Positions 1 through 11,800 of a DNA stretch of 64,000 bases are shown here, one piece after another. The position numbers and the translations under genes are program-made. Origin of the DNA: Ampullaceana balthica (Eukaryota > Mollusca > Gastropoda > Lymnaeidae); the NCBI GenBank assembly GCA_944989445.1, contig CALYLW010000744.1:237858-301857 (forward strand). The letters are read 5' to 3'. The notes below the pieces were generated by a model. That model had not been told where the DNA came from. It worked only from the letters and a program-made list of their open reading frames with translations, and ran no database searches. The stretch's first letter is position 1. Each line of letters opens with the position of its first letter.

Positions 1-1965
1 GTCAATGGTCCCACTTTCTTTCCGGAAACCACATTGGCTTTCTGGTAAAAGTCCCTGATCCAGATGTACATTTAGGCGATTTAGGAGAATTCTGGCGAGT
101 ATTTTTCCTGCAATTGATAGCAGTGAAATTCCACGATGATTGTCGCAGGCTTGGCGGTTCCCTTTTCGCTTGTACAAGTGGACTATAGAGGCATCTTTAA
201 AATACTGGGGGACAGCCTCTTGCTGCCACATCATTAGGAAGATTTCATGCAGCTTTTCCAGTAGAACCATGCCACCTTCTTTGTATATTTCTGCTGGAAT
301 TGAGTCTGCTCCAGGAGCCTTTCCACATGACAGAAGATGTACAGCTCTTGGCGTCTCAAGAAGTGTAGGCGGGTCATCCAATGCCAGGTTGATTGGTACT
401 TGAGGGAGGCGACTGATAGCATCTTCATTAATACTTGAGTTGCTGTTCAGGACAGCATGAAAGTGTTCAGCCCAGCACTCAAGAATCTTCTCCCCGTCAG
501 TAATTAGATATGTCCCGTCAGCACTGAGAAGCGGGGATGAATTAGACGTTGTGGGTCCGTACACTTCCTTAAGGGCGTTGTAAAAATTCTTCATATCATG
601 CCTGTCTGCATATTGTTGAATCTCATCAGCTTTCTTGTTTAGCCATGAGTCTCGCATCCATCGAAGTTTTTGTTGTATGACGCGGCGTATGCTATTATAT
701 GAGTCCGTTACGGTTGAAGACCTAGGATTGCTGATGTGTCTTTTGTGGAGTTGATGTTTCTCTGCCAACATTTGCTTGATTTCATGGCAATTGTCATCGA
801 ACCAGTCTTGGTGCTTTCTCGTCGCGAGTCCAAGGATTTGGGAGGCTGTGCTGTAGATTTGATCTCTAAAGTTCGTCCAAACAGTCTCAATGTTCGTATT
901 GTTTAGAGTGGTGGATCTCAGTTTGCCCTCCAGGGCTGTCTCCAGAGATTGTTTAGTACTCGCACAGTTTAGCTTTGTGATGTTTAGCCGTTTTAGGGTT
1001 TTCCTTCCTTGGGGCCGTCTTTTGGGCTGAATGCATATCTTAAGTTTAGAGATGATGAGACGATGGTCTGTCCAGCATTCAGCACCGCAGAGTGATTTGG
1101 TCACACGAACGTCTTGTCTATCTTTCTTCCTTGTGATGACATAGTCTATTAGGTGCCAGTGCTTGGAGCGAGGGTGCATCCATGAGGTCCTGATTCTTGT
1201 GGGAAGACTGAATACTGTGTTAGTAATCAACAAGTCATGTTCCACACATGTCTGAAGCAACAGGAGACCATTGCTATTACACCGACCCACTCTATGTTTT
1301 CCTATAGCACCGTCCCAAAGAGCGTCATCGCAGCCTACTCTTGCATTAAAGTCACCAAGTATGACAAGCTTATCAGTGGAAGGAATGTTGGCGATGATAG
1401 AGTGAAGGTCCTCGTAAAACTTGGATTTCACTTCATCAGGGTTAGTCATTGTTGGGGCATAGCAGCTGATGATGTTGAGATATTTCTTCCCGGCTAACAG
1501 AGGCAGTCTCATCGTCATGAGTCTGTCATTTATGCACTTTGGAGGACTAGCGAGTTTGCATACTAATGATGTCTTCATGGCAAAGCCAACACCGGCCTCA
1601 CGGCGTTCCTCGCTCCCTCTGCCACTCCAGAAGAAGGTGTAGCCGGAGCCTCTTTCACTTAGTTCGCCCTCTCCTGGTAAACGGGTCTCGCTGAGAGCGG
1701 CAATGTCGACATCATATCTTGAAAGTTCGTGGCCCACCAGGGCAGTCCTCCGTTGGGGTCTATTAGTTTCATCTCTGTCCATTAGTGTGCGCACATTCCA
1801 TGTGCCCAGGGTGAGAGGAATAGTCCTCGGCTTTTTCTTTAGTTTGCGACCGCAGAAATAGGGTCCCCGCCAGCTGCGGTAGTCTGGCCAGGGAAGATTT
1901 GAGCAGGCAATGTTTAGGACACCTTTTCTAGCCCCTTTCTCATGCCATGGAGGTGAGCACTGCAT
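1..1965 (-). mobile_element. Non-LTR retrotransposon ORF2, endonuclease and start of reverse transcriptase
   Basis: Reading the minus strand from an ATG at 1965 to the window edge gives 655 codons without a stop; the frame stays open upstream to a stop near 1988 and continues beyond base 1. The N-terminal half is an apurinic-type endonuclease that would nick target DNA. Visible catalytic motifs are LSETR (E near residue 93), GDFNARVG (D205, N207) and TDHR (D300, H301), plus SCYAPTMTNPDE. After a linker, the reverse transcriptase begins near residue 500 with AEHFHAVL, then GKAPGADSIPAEIYK, HRGISLLSIAGKI and ESQCGFR, which are fingers/palm motifs. The catalytic FADD box would lie off the window. 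The sequence resembles the LINE proteins often annotated as craniofacial development protein 2-like; the exact clade is uncertain. The open frame suggests a young copy. Confidence 0.93.
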
Positions 1966-2640
1966 TCCTAAAGAGGGCTGCTCAGTCGCTCAGGGGGCTG
2001 CCGGACACCGCTGCTGCTCAGTGTCAGTGGTGAACGACCCTATGGCGTGAGCCGCCTGCATGCAGGTTTGTGACTACGGCTGCCAGTGTACCCTCACCTG
2101 CCGCTTCGCCACTTGCCTGTCGCTACAGGGCTTTGGAATGAATCGATGATGATGATGAGAGTGACTTGCGCTGTGACTTTGTTTAAAGTGAGGAGGATTC
2201 GCGCAACACGTCGACCTCACTCTCTCGCCCAAAACCATCTGGTCCAGCAGCAAGACGTTGTCGAGACAGCTGGGAATGGGGTTGGGTGCAGTGGATGACC
2301 AGGACGTCCTATGTGTCTCGTCAAGCTCTTAGCACTCCACAATGCTTTGCTGTGTATCGCCTCTTGCCCATTGGCCCATAGAAGAACCAGCGCGCAGGCA
2401 GCCGAAAACCAGTCTTCACATGCTGGGTAGACAAATCCCACTTCACCGAGGTTTTTATCCCATCGGTTTACCCTCACCTGGTTTAGCCGGTCAGTCGAGA
2501 CCGTTTACCGGGTGTGGCCGCTGTGCATGCTACAGCTACTTGGAACCACAGGTGAGAGTTGAGTGCCAGGTGTGAACTACCCCAGGAGGAGTACGACTGC
2601 TCCCCATCCAGAGGTGCTACCCCTCCCATGGACACCCCAT
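1966..2640 (-). mobile_element. 5' untranslated region of the LINE
   Basis: This GC-richer stretch lies directly upstream of the LINE ORF and ends where the 29-bp AT-rich array starts. It has no long ORF in the LINE direction. Much of it (about 2090-2570) is recognisably similar, in inverted orientation, to a separate insertion at 17223-17690, so this sequence is dispersed. The TCATCATCATCATCG stretch near 2143 (minus strand) is typical of invertebrate retroelements. The outer boundary near 2640 is approximate. Confidence 0.65.
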
Positions 2641-2644
2641 ACAC

Positions 2645-4122
2645 CCCCATATATATTAGATATAAGACAACCCATATAAATATATTAGATATAAGACAAC
2701 CCATATAAATATATTAGATATAAGACCACCCATATAAATATATTAGATATAAGACAACCCTTATAAATATATTAGATATAAGACAACCCATATAAATATA
2801 TTAGATATAAGACCACCATTATAAATATATTAGATATAAGACCACCCATATAAATATATTAGATATAAGACAACCCTTATAAATATATTAGATATAAGAC
2901 AACCCATATAAATATATTAGATATAAGACCACCATTATAAATATATTAGATATAAGACAACCCTTATAAATATAATATTAGATATAAGACAACCCATATA
3001 AATATATTAGATATAAGACCACCCATATAAATATATTAGATATAAGACCACCATTATAAATATATTAGATATAAGACCACCCATATAAATATATTAGATA
3101 TAAGACAACCCTTATAAATATATTAGATATAAGACAACCCATATAAATATATTAGATATAAGACCACCATTATAAATATATTAGATATAAGACAACCCTT
3201 ATAAATATATTAGATATAAGACAACCCATATAAATATATTAGATATAAGACCACCCATATAAATATATTAGATATAAGACAACTCATATAAATATATTAG
3301 ATATAAGACCACCATTATAAATATATTAGATATAAGACAACCCTTATAAATATATTAGATATAAGACAACCCATATAAATATATTAGATATAAGACCACC
3401 CATATAAATATATTAGATATAAGACCACCATTATAAATATATTAGATATAAGACCACCCATATAAATATATTAGATATAAGACAACCCTTATAAATATAT
3501 TAGATATAAGACAACCCATATAAATATATTAGATATAAGACCACCATTATAAATATATTAGATATAAGACAACCCTTATAAATATATTAGATATAAGACA
3601 ACCCATATAAATATATTAGATATAAGACCACCCATATAAATATATTAGATATAAGACAACCCATATATATATATTAGATATAAGACAACCCTTATAAATA
3701 TATTAGATATAAGACAACCCATATAAATATATTAGATATAAGACCACCATTATAAATATATTAGATATAAGACCACCCATATAAATATATTAGATATAAG
3801 ACAACCCATATAAATATATTAGATATAAGACCACCATTATAAATATATTAGATATAAGACAACCCATATAAATATATTAGATATAAGACCACCCATATAA
3901 ATATATTAGATATAAGACAACCCATATAAATATATTAGATATAAGACAACCCTTATAAATATATTAGATATAAGACAACCCTTATAAATATATTAGATAT
4001 AACACCACACTTATAATAAATATATTAGATATAAGACAACCCTTATAAATATATTAGATATAACACCACACTTATAATAAATATATTAGATATAAGACAA
4101 CCCTTATAAATATATTAGATAT
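2645..4122. repeat. Minisatellite, 29-bp AT-rich unit, about 50 copies
   Basis: The unit reads roughly TTATAAATATATTAGATATA followed by AGACAACCC, with ACCACCC, ACCACCAT and ACAACTC variants. The variants recur in blocks, so the array grew by duplicating groups of units. Near 3990-4090 a few units have TAACACCACAC in place of AGACAACCC. No exon is visible in or beside it. Confidence 0.97.
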
Positions 4123-4298
4123 TTGAATAATTTTTATCCAAGAGTCGATATGAAAACAGATTAAGAATTGAAAAAAATAATTTCAAGAGTGAACAATTCC
4201 CTATAAACTTAGTGCTGTAAAATGATTGGAAAGTTTTCCATCCCATCTTGGCACAGGACATTTGTTTAAATGTTTATGCTGCAGGCTGTAAGCCACAC
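4123..4298. other. Unique AT-rich spacer
   Basis: About 175 bp of unique sequence separate the 29-bp and 49-bp arrays. It contains GGCACAG, then a short open stretch (DICLNVYAAG), then GCTGTAAGCC. This could be read as a very short exon, but I do not support that reading. Confidence 0.5.
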
Positions 4299-4800
4299 AT
4301 TGCTTGCACCCATCTATCAATAGAATTGTATTAAATTAAAATGTCTTATTGCTTGCACCCATCTATCAATAGAATTGTATTAGATTAAAATGTCTCATTG
4401 CTTGCACCCATCTATCAATAGAATTGTATTAAATTAAAATGTCTCATTGCTTTCACCCATCTATCAATAGAATTGTATTAAATTAAAATGTCTCATTGCT
4501 TTCACCCATCTATCAATAGAATTGTATTAGATTAAAATGTCTTATTGCTTGCACCCATCTATCAATAGAATTGTATTAGATTAAAATGTCTTATTGCTTG
4601 CACCCATCTATCACTAGAATTGTATTAAATTAAAATGTCTCATTCCTTGCACTCATCTATCACTAGAATTGTATTAAATTAAAATGTCTTATTGCTTGCA
4701 CCCATCTATCAATAGAATTGTATTAGATTAAAATGTCTTATTGCTGGCACCCATCTATCAATAGAATTGTATTAGATTAAAATGTCTTATTGCTTGCACC
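4299..4800. repeat. Minisatellite, 49-bp unit, left block (about 10 copies)
   Basis: The unit starts CTTGCACCCATCTATCAATA and ends AAAATGTCTCATTG, with G/A and T/C variants. The array is interrupted exactly at 4800 by a hAT transposon and resumes at 7929. Confidence 0.97.
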
Positions 4801-5875
4801 CAGTGGCGTCACTAGGGGGGTGCGGGGCCGCCCCGGGTGACACCCATCATGGGGTCACAACCAAACCTAACAATTTACTGAACGATTTTATGTTAAAAAA
4901 AAATAATAAATAAAAATTTTAAAAAGTCATTCTTTCCACTAGAAAGAAATTACGAAATACAATGAAATGCGCTAAACGCTTAAACTTTTTAATAAAAAAA
5001 TATCAGTTAACGTGCAATAATAAAACAGTCCCAACGAACTACAATGAAACAAATTAGGAAAAAATAAAGAAACAGCCAGACCAGAGAGAGCTTTAAAAAG
5101 TTTTGAAATATGGGAGACGGTGTCTTGTGTTTTAAATGATATAAGCCAACTGGGCTTAGACATACCGACACCCAACCTCACTAGTCCCTCCACCACAGTT
5201 GGGAGTGGGATGGACGAAGATTTCTCTAAAAACAAAATAATAATAAAAATCAAAATATGGATTTTCTTTGTTGTTTTTTTAAAGGAAAGTTATGAATTCA
5301 ATGTCTTTGAGTTAATAATTTTGTTTTATTTATACCAGTGGCGTCGCTAGGGGGGCAATGGGGGGGGGGCCCGGGTGACACCATCAGGAGGGTGTCACCA
5401 AAGTCTAAAATTTTATTGTGTTCGATTTTATGTCAGAAAAAAAGAAGACATTTTTTTTCATTTAGAAAGAAATTAAGAAATACAATTAAATTCGTTAAAC
5501 GCGAAAAGTTTTATTAAAAAAATATCAGTTAACTTGCAATAATAAAACAGTCCCAACACACAAACAACTTTAAAACAATTTAGGAAAAAAAGAAAAGAAA
5601 CAGTCGCAGCAGAGAGATCTTTAAAAAAGGCTGGACATGAAAGAGGCGGTGTCTTCTGTTTTAAAAGATATAAAGCCATTTTGCCTTTGACACACCGACA
5701 GCATGAAAGAATCCCACTTTATTTCTCCCTCCACCATAGTGAGAATACGATTTTTCTACAAAAAAAAACAAAAGATGGGTTTTCTAAGATGTCTTTTTTT
5801 AGAGGAAAATTTTGAGTTCAGTGTCTTTGACTTTATATTTTGTTTTATCTATATTTATTAGAAGCGTACAAGCAT
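4801..5875. repeat. Tandem duplication of the hAT left terminus
   Basis: The 4801-5337 segment and the segment from 5338 both begin with CAGTGGCGTC(A/G)CTAGGGGGG. They then share GGGTGACACC, AGAAAGAAATTA, AAATATCAGTTAAC and AATAATAAAACAGTCCCAAC in the same order. They are diverged, with many substitutions and short indels. This may be an ancestral feature of the family or one copy inserted next to another. Confidence 0.85.
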
Positions 5876-7489
5876 AGACATGCATGTTTTTTATACAGGA
5901 GGTCCTCCAGTTACGACGGTCCTATCCTGACTTACGCTGTTTCGTGGTTACCAACACGCCCCCATAAAGAATAATATTACGCATTATTCCGTATTTTTTA
6001 ATGTTTTTTTTTAAATTTTAAACTTTTGTTTTTCATTGGGTAACGAATTGTTTTCTCTATTTGAAATAAACAATTTATAAAAGTATTTATAATTATTATT
6101 TCAACCTACAAATTTCATTTGCGAATTTTTCTCATGGCGAAGTTAGCAATCAAGTCAGTAAAGCTAAGTATGCCTACAAGTTCCACTTCATTCTCATTAG
6201 AGAGAGCATATTCAGTCTTTGTTGTCCCATGCAAATTCTAACTCATTTTTATATTCTTTTCAACTTTGGAAAGGATCGCTCTCTGCTGCATTTTGGTTTC
6301 ATTACTGAAAGATAGATGCGATGTGTACATTTGTAAAGGACTGTGTGAATTAGCTCATTCAAAAGCATCAAAATTTTTAGTTCTGTGCACGTGTTTTGAG
6401 TTTCGCATTGTGCTACTTCCTTTTCCTTACCCTGAGCTTTGGTCTTGACAATAACGTTTTTAAGAGTTCTGAAAATTGGACTAATTCTGAAGATAGGCAG
6501 TCTTCAAAATCACTTGAATATTATTGCATTAACTTGGCTGCTGCCCATCGGATGGCATCATTGCTGAGCTCAGTTAGGTTTGTAAGAAAGTCATATTTCT
6601 TATGGATGTATTTATATGCGCCTAACCGATGTTGTAGGGCTTAAGAAAGTTTGCCAATAATTACCAGAAATACCTCAACCTTGAATTTTTGTCTCGGGGA
6701 GAATATTGTTTTGGTGATGTCCCTTTAACAGACTAACACTTTCTCATTATTGATACTATTGAAGATTGTTTATACTCTTTTTTTCATGGACTTGTCCTTT
6801 CCTTAGTCTTCATAGGAATCTAATTAAGAATGCAGTCTTTTAACAAACTCATTGAGAGACTTAAAATGCATGGCTGAATTCAAAGATATTCTCGGCTCTT
6901 GAAGGGATACATTCATTTTCTGAAATGTTTCTCAAATTTCAAGTTAAATAGCGACTTCCAGTTGTTCAAGTTCCTTCCGAAATCCTTCTGTTTCAAGTCG
7001 ACAGTAACGTGGCTGATTTTCGTTAGTTGCTAATTCTTCCAGTTCTGCAATATTCTCATGTTATGAGTTATTAAAAGACCTTAATCATTTCGGGCTGACC
7101 ATCTTATGTCAGACAAGGCTTTGTTAACATGTATCATTTTCATGTGTTTTTGAAGTACCTGTCAACGATGAGTAGATGCAACAAGCCGGGTATAAAGATT
7201 TTGCAGAAGGAAAAAAATCTGACTGCAGCAGGACAACCAGCTGCACTTTTCCCAACAAATTAATGGAATGAGCTGTGCACATAATGAGCAACACTGCACT
7301 TCTCACGAAGAATAGCCTGGACTCCGTTTTAATTCCTACTCATATTTGCAGCATTGCCGTATGACTGAAGGCATTTTCAGGGTTTCATACAAACATTTGC
7401 CCATCTTTATTATACACTACACTGTATAATAATTTTGGTGGACTTTAAATCATTGGGGACCCCTAGCTTTAGCCCGCTCAGCACCCCCT

Positions 7490-7860
7490 CCGCCATAGGG
7501 GGACGGTGTCACACATCTGTGACGATGTGTGATGAGGGGGAGGGGTGTGTTTAAAAAAATGTGACGTAAAATCATAAACGCGCAACTTTAAATAAAAGTT
7601 CCACTTAAATATTTGATCGTTTACCATTTATTTAATGACGTTTTCAATAGCTTCACGCGTGTTACGATATTAGAGAGCAGACTTACCCTAAATACTAGAA
7701 AATACGGCTTTGGGGGGGGGTGTAAAAACTTTGTGACGTCATATCGGAAAAAAATGGGGGGGGGGAGGGGTGGATTCTAAGTTTTTGTGACAAAGTATGA
7801 CGCTGGGGGAGGGTGGGGTAAAAATCGGCAACATAGCGTGACGTCATTTATGGACGACCA
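7490..7860. mobile_element. Harbinger-like MITE nested in the hAT element
   Basis: The segment has GTGACG-rich and G-run-rich sequence and ends with GTGACGTCATTTATGGACGA, the terminal motif of the MITE at 31948-32356. The left inverted repeat is degraded. Runs of 8-10 G alternate with TGTGACGTCA motifs, as in other copies here. Confidence 0.7.
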
Positions 7861-7928
7861 CTTCGGTCGTGAAGGGGTGACACCATGAGCTACCGCCCCG
7901 GGTGACACCAACCCTAGAGACGCCTCTG

Positions 7929-8656
7929 CTTGCACCCATCTATCAATAGAATTGTATTAGATTAAAATGTCTCATTCCTTGCACTCATCTATCAATAGAA
8001 TTGTATTAAATTAAAATGTCTTATTGCTTGCACCCATCTATCAATAGAATTGTATTAAATTAAAATGTCTTATTGCTTGCACCCATCTATCAATAGAATT
8101 GTATTAGATTAAAATTTCTTATTGCTTGCACCCATCTATCACTAGAATTGTATTAAATTAAAATGTCTTATTGCTTGCACCCATCTATCAATAGAATTGT
8201 ATTAGATTAAAATGTCTCATTGCTTGCACCCATCTATCAATAGAATTGTATTAAATTAAAATGTCTTATTGCTTGCACCCATCTATCAATAGAATTGTAT
8301 TAAATTAAAATGTCTCATTGCTTGCACCCATCTATCAATAGAATTGTATTAAATTAAAATGTCTTATTGCTTGCACCCATCTATCAATAGAATTGTATTA
8401 AATTAAAATGTCTCATTGCTTGCACCCATCTATCAATAGAATTGTATTAGATTAAAATGTCTTATTGCTTGCACCCATCTATCAATAGAATTGTATTAAA
8501 TTAAAATGTCTCATTGCTTGCACCCATCTATCAATAGAATTGTATTAAATTAAAATGTCTCATTCCTTGCACTCATCTATCAATAGAATTGTATTAGATT
8601 AAAATGTCTCATTGCTTGCACTCATCTATCAATAGAATTGTATTAGATTAAAATGT
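7929..8656. repeat. Minisatellite, 49-bp unit, right block (about 15 copies)
   Basis: This continues the 4299-4800 array after the hAT insertion, with the same unit and variants. It ends about 55 bp upstream of the first visible TRAF7-like exon, without including its acceptor. Confidence 0.97.
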
Positions 8657-8711
8657 CTTGTCAACTGACCTCTTGTGTAACTCTAAATGACTTCATCTGC
8701 TCCCATCTCAG

Positions 8712-8816
8712 ATATGTTGCCTTGCCACATGGGGCAACACTCTTGTGTCATCTGGTGCTGACAAGTCTATTCACTTTTGGAATGTGGACACATGTGAGCA
8801 GAAGTCAACCATAGAG
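8712..8816 (+). CDS. TRAF7-like: TRAF7-like exon a
   Basis: Thirty-five codons in phase 0, after the acceptor CTCCCATCTCAG and before the donor GAG/GTAATT. It encodes a WD40 blade with LVSSGADKSIHFWNVDTCEQ. Its last six bases, ATAGAG, and the donor are part of every unit of the following 39-bp array. Confidence 0.88.
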
Positions 8817-11800
8817 GTAATTAAGTGATAGCTACACCAGACATTAGCTGTAGAAGTAATTAAGTGATAGCTACACCAGACATTAGCTATAGAGATAATT
8901 AAGTGATGAATACACCAGACATTACCTGCAGAGGTAATTAAGTGATAGCTACACCAGACATTACCTGTAGAGATAATTAAGTGATGAATACACCAGATAT
9001 TATCTGTAGAGGTAATTAAGTGATAGCTACACCAGACATTACCTGTAGAGGTAATTAAGTGATAGCTACACCAGACATTACCTGTAGAGGTAATTAAGTG
9101 ATGGCTACACCAGACAATGGCTATAGAGGTAATTAAGTGATGGCTACACCAGACATTGGCTATAGAGGTAATTAAGTGATTGCTACACCAGACATTAGCT
9201 GTAGAAGTAATTAAGTGATAGCTACACCAGACATTAGCTATAGAGGTAATTAAGTGATGGCTACACCAGACATTAGCTATAGAGGTAATTAAGTGATAGC
9301 TACACCAGACATTAGCTATAGAGGTAATTAAGTGATAGCTACACCAGACATTAGCTATAGAGGTAATTAAGTGATGACTACACCAGACATTAGCTGTAGA
9401 GGTAATTAAGTGATAGCTACACCAGACATTAGCTATAGAGGTAATTAAGTGATAGCTACACCAGACATTAGCTATAGAGGTAATTAAGTGATAGCTACAC
9501 CAGACATTAGCTATAGAGGTAATTAAGTGATAGCTACACCAGACATTAGCTATAGAGTTAATTAAGTGATAGCTACACCAGACATTAGCTATAGAGGTAA
9601 TTAAGTGATAGCTACACCAGACATTACCTGTAGAGGTAATTAAGTGATAGCTACACCAGACATTAGCTGTAGAGGTAATTAAATGATATCTACACCAGAC
9701 ATTAGCTGTAGAAGTAATTAAGTGATAGCTACACCAGACATTAGCTATAGAGGTAATTAAGTGATAGCTACACCAGACATTACCTGTAGAGGTAATTAAG
9801 TGATGGCTACACCAGACATTACCTGTAGAGGTAATTAAGTGATAGCTACACCAGACATTAGCTATAGATGTAATTAAGTGATGGCTACACCAGACATTAG
9901 CTATAGATGTAATTAAGTGATGGCTACACCAGACATTAGCTGTAAAGGTAATTAAGTGATAGCTACACCAGACATTAGCTATAGAGGTAATTAAGTGATA
10001 GCTACACCAGACATTACCTGTAGAGGTAATTAAGTGATAGCTACACCAGACATTAGCTATAGAGGTAATTAAGTGCTGGCTACACCAGACATTAGCTATA
10101 GAGGTAATTAAGTGATGGCTACACCAGACATTAGCTATAGAGGTAATTAAGTGATGGCTACACCAGACATTAGCTATAGAGTTAATTAAGTGATAGCTAC
10201 ACCAGACATTAGCTATAGAGGTAATTAAGTGATAGCTACACCAGACATTAGCTATAGAGTTAATTAAGTGATAGCTACACCAGACATTAGCTATAGAGGT
10301 AATTAAGTGACAGCTACACCAGACATTACCTGTAGAGGTAATTAAGTGATAGCTACACCAGACATTAGCTGTAGAGGTAATTAAATGATATCTACACCAG
10401 ACATTAGCTGTAGAAGTAATTAAGTGATAGCTACACCAGACATTAGCTATAGAGGTAATTGAGTGATAGCTACACCAGACATTACCTGTAGAGGTAATTA
10501 AGTGATGGCTACAACAGACATTAGCTATAGAGGTAATTAAGTGATAGCTACACCAGACATTAGCTATAGAGGTAATTAAGTGATGGCTACACCAGACATT
10601 AGCTATAGATGTAATTAAGTGATGGCTACACCAGACATTAGCTGTAAAGGTAATTAAGTGATAGCTACACCAGACATTAGCTGTAGAGGTAATTAAATGA
10701 TATCTACACCAGACATTAGCTGTAGAAGTAATTAAGTGATAGCTACACCAGACATTAGCTATAGAGGTAATTGAGTGATAGCTACACCAGACATTACCTG
10801 TAGAGGTAATTAAGTGATGGCTACAACAGACATTAGCTATAGAGGTAATTAAGTGATAGCTACACCAGACATTAGCTATAGAGGTAATTAAGTGATGGCT
10901 ACACCAGACATTAGCTATAGATGTAATTAAGTGATGGCTACACCAGACATTAGCTGTAAAGGTAATTAAGTGATAGCTACCCCAGACATTAGCTATAGAG
11001 GTAATTAAGTGATAGCTACACCAGACATTACCTGTAGAGGTAATTAAGTGATAGCTACACCAGACATTAGCTATAGAGGTAATTAAGTGATGGCTACACC
11101 AGACATTAGCTATAGATGTAATTAAGTGATAGCTACACCAGACATTAGCTATAGAGGTAATTGAGTGATAGCTACACCAGACATTACCTGTAGAGGTAAT
11201 TAAGTGATGGCTACAACAGACATTACCTGTAGAGGTAATTAAGTGATAGCTACACCAGACATTAGCTATAGAGGTAATTAAGTGATAGCTACACCAGACA
11301 TTAGCTATAGAGGTAATTAAGTGATAGCTACACCAGACATTACCTGTAGAGGTAATTAAGTGATAGCTACACCAGACATTAGCTGTAGAGGTAATTAAGT
11401 GATAGCTACACCAGACATTGGCTTTATAGGATGATAAAATATTATTATTATTATTATTAGTTAAAAGTCTATGATTATTTTAGAGGATATGCTTTCATTT
11501 TGTTAAATCAATTATCTTTGTTACAATAAGATTTCTGTTAAATCAATTATCTTTGTTACAATAAGATTTCTGTTAAATCAATTATCTTTGTTACAATAAG
11601 ATTTCTGTTAAATCAATTATCTTTGTTACAATAAGATTTCTGTTTATTTAGTGCAGTGTTTTAATTTGTCTGTAGGCTGCCCATGGTGACATAGTTTGTG
11701 CAATGGTTATTCATGATAACTGGTTGTTTACTTCATCATTTTCTCTCATTAAGGTAAGGCTAATAATGTCAACTTGGTGAATTCCAACAAATTAAATGGT

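Larger units (their letters stand above)
4801..7928 (-). mobile_element. hAT superfamily DNA transposon, degraded, 3.1 kb
   Basis: The ends are CAGTGGCGTCACTAGGG on the left and the complement of CAGAGGCGTCTCTAGGG on the right. The element is flanked by a perfect 8-bp target duplication, CTTGCACC (4793-4800 and 7929-7936); 8 bp is the hAT signature. Read on the minus strand, the interior holds broken fragments of a ZMYM1/TTF-type zinc-finger hAT transposase: QSYGNAANMS near 7345-7380, then CTAHSINLLGKVQL and SLYPACCIYSSLTG in 7124-7306. Stops and frameshifts make it non-functional. The left end carries a second diverged copy of its terminal 540 bp (5338 onward), and a Harbinger-like MITE is nested near the right end. 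Confidence 0.93.

Noticed and set aside
234..890. Short minus-strand ORFs in the first kilobase as separate genes
   Set aside because: They are out-of-frame shadows of the open LINE ORF that runs off the left edge.
4235..4290. Possible short WD40 exon (DICLNVYAAG before GCTGTAAGCC)
   Set aside because: It resembles the VWCLCVYSMG part of TRAF7, but only about ten residues match, the sites are weak and it does not join in frame to exon a with a complete blade between.
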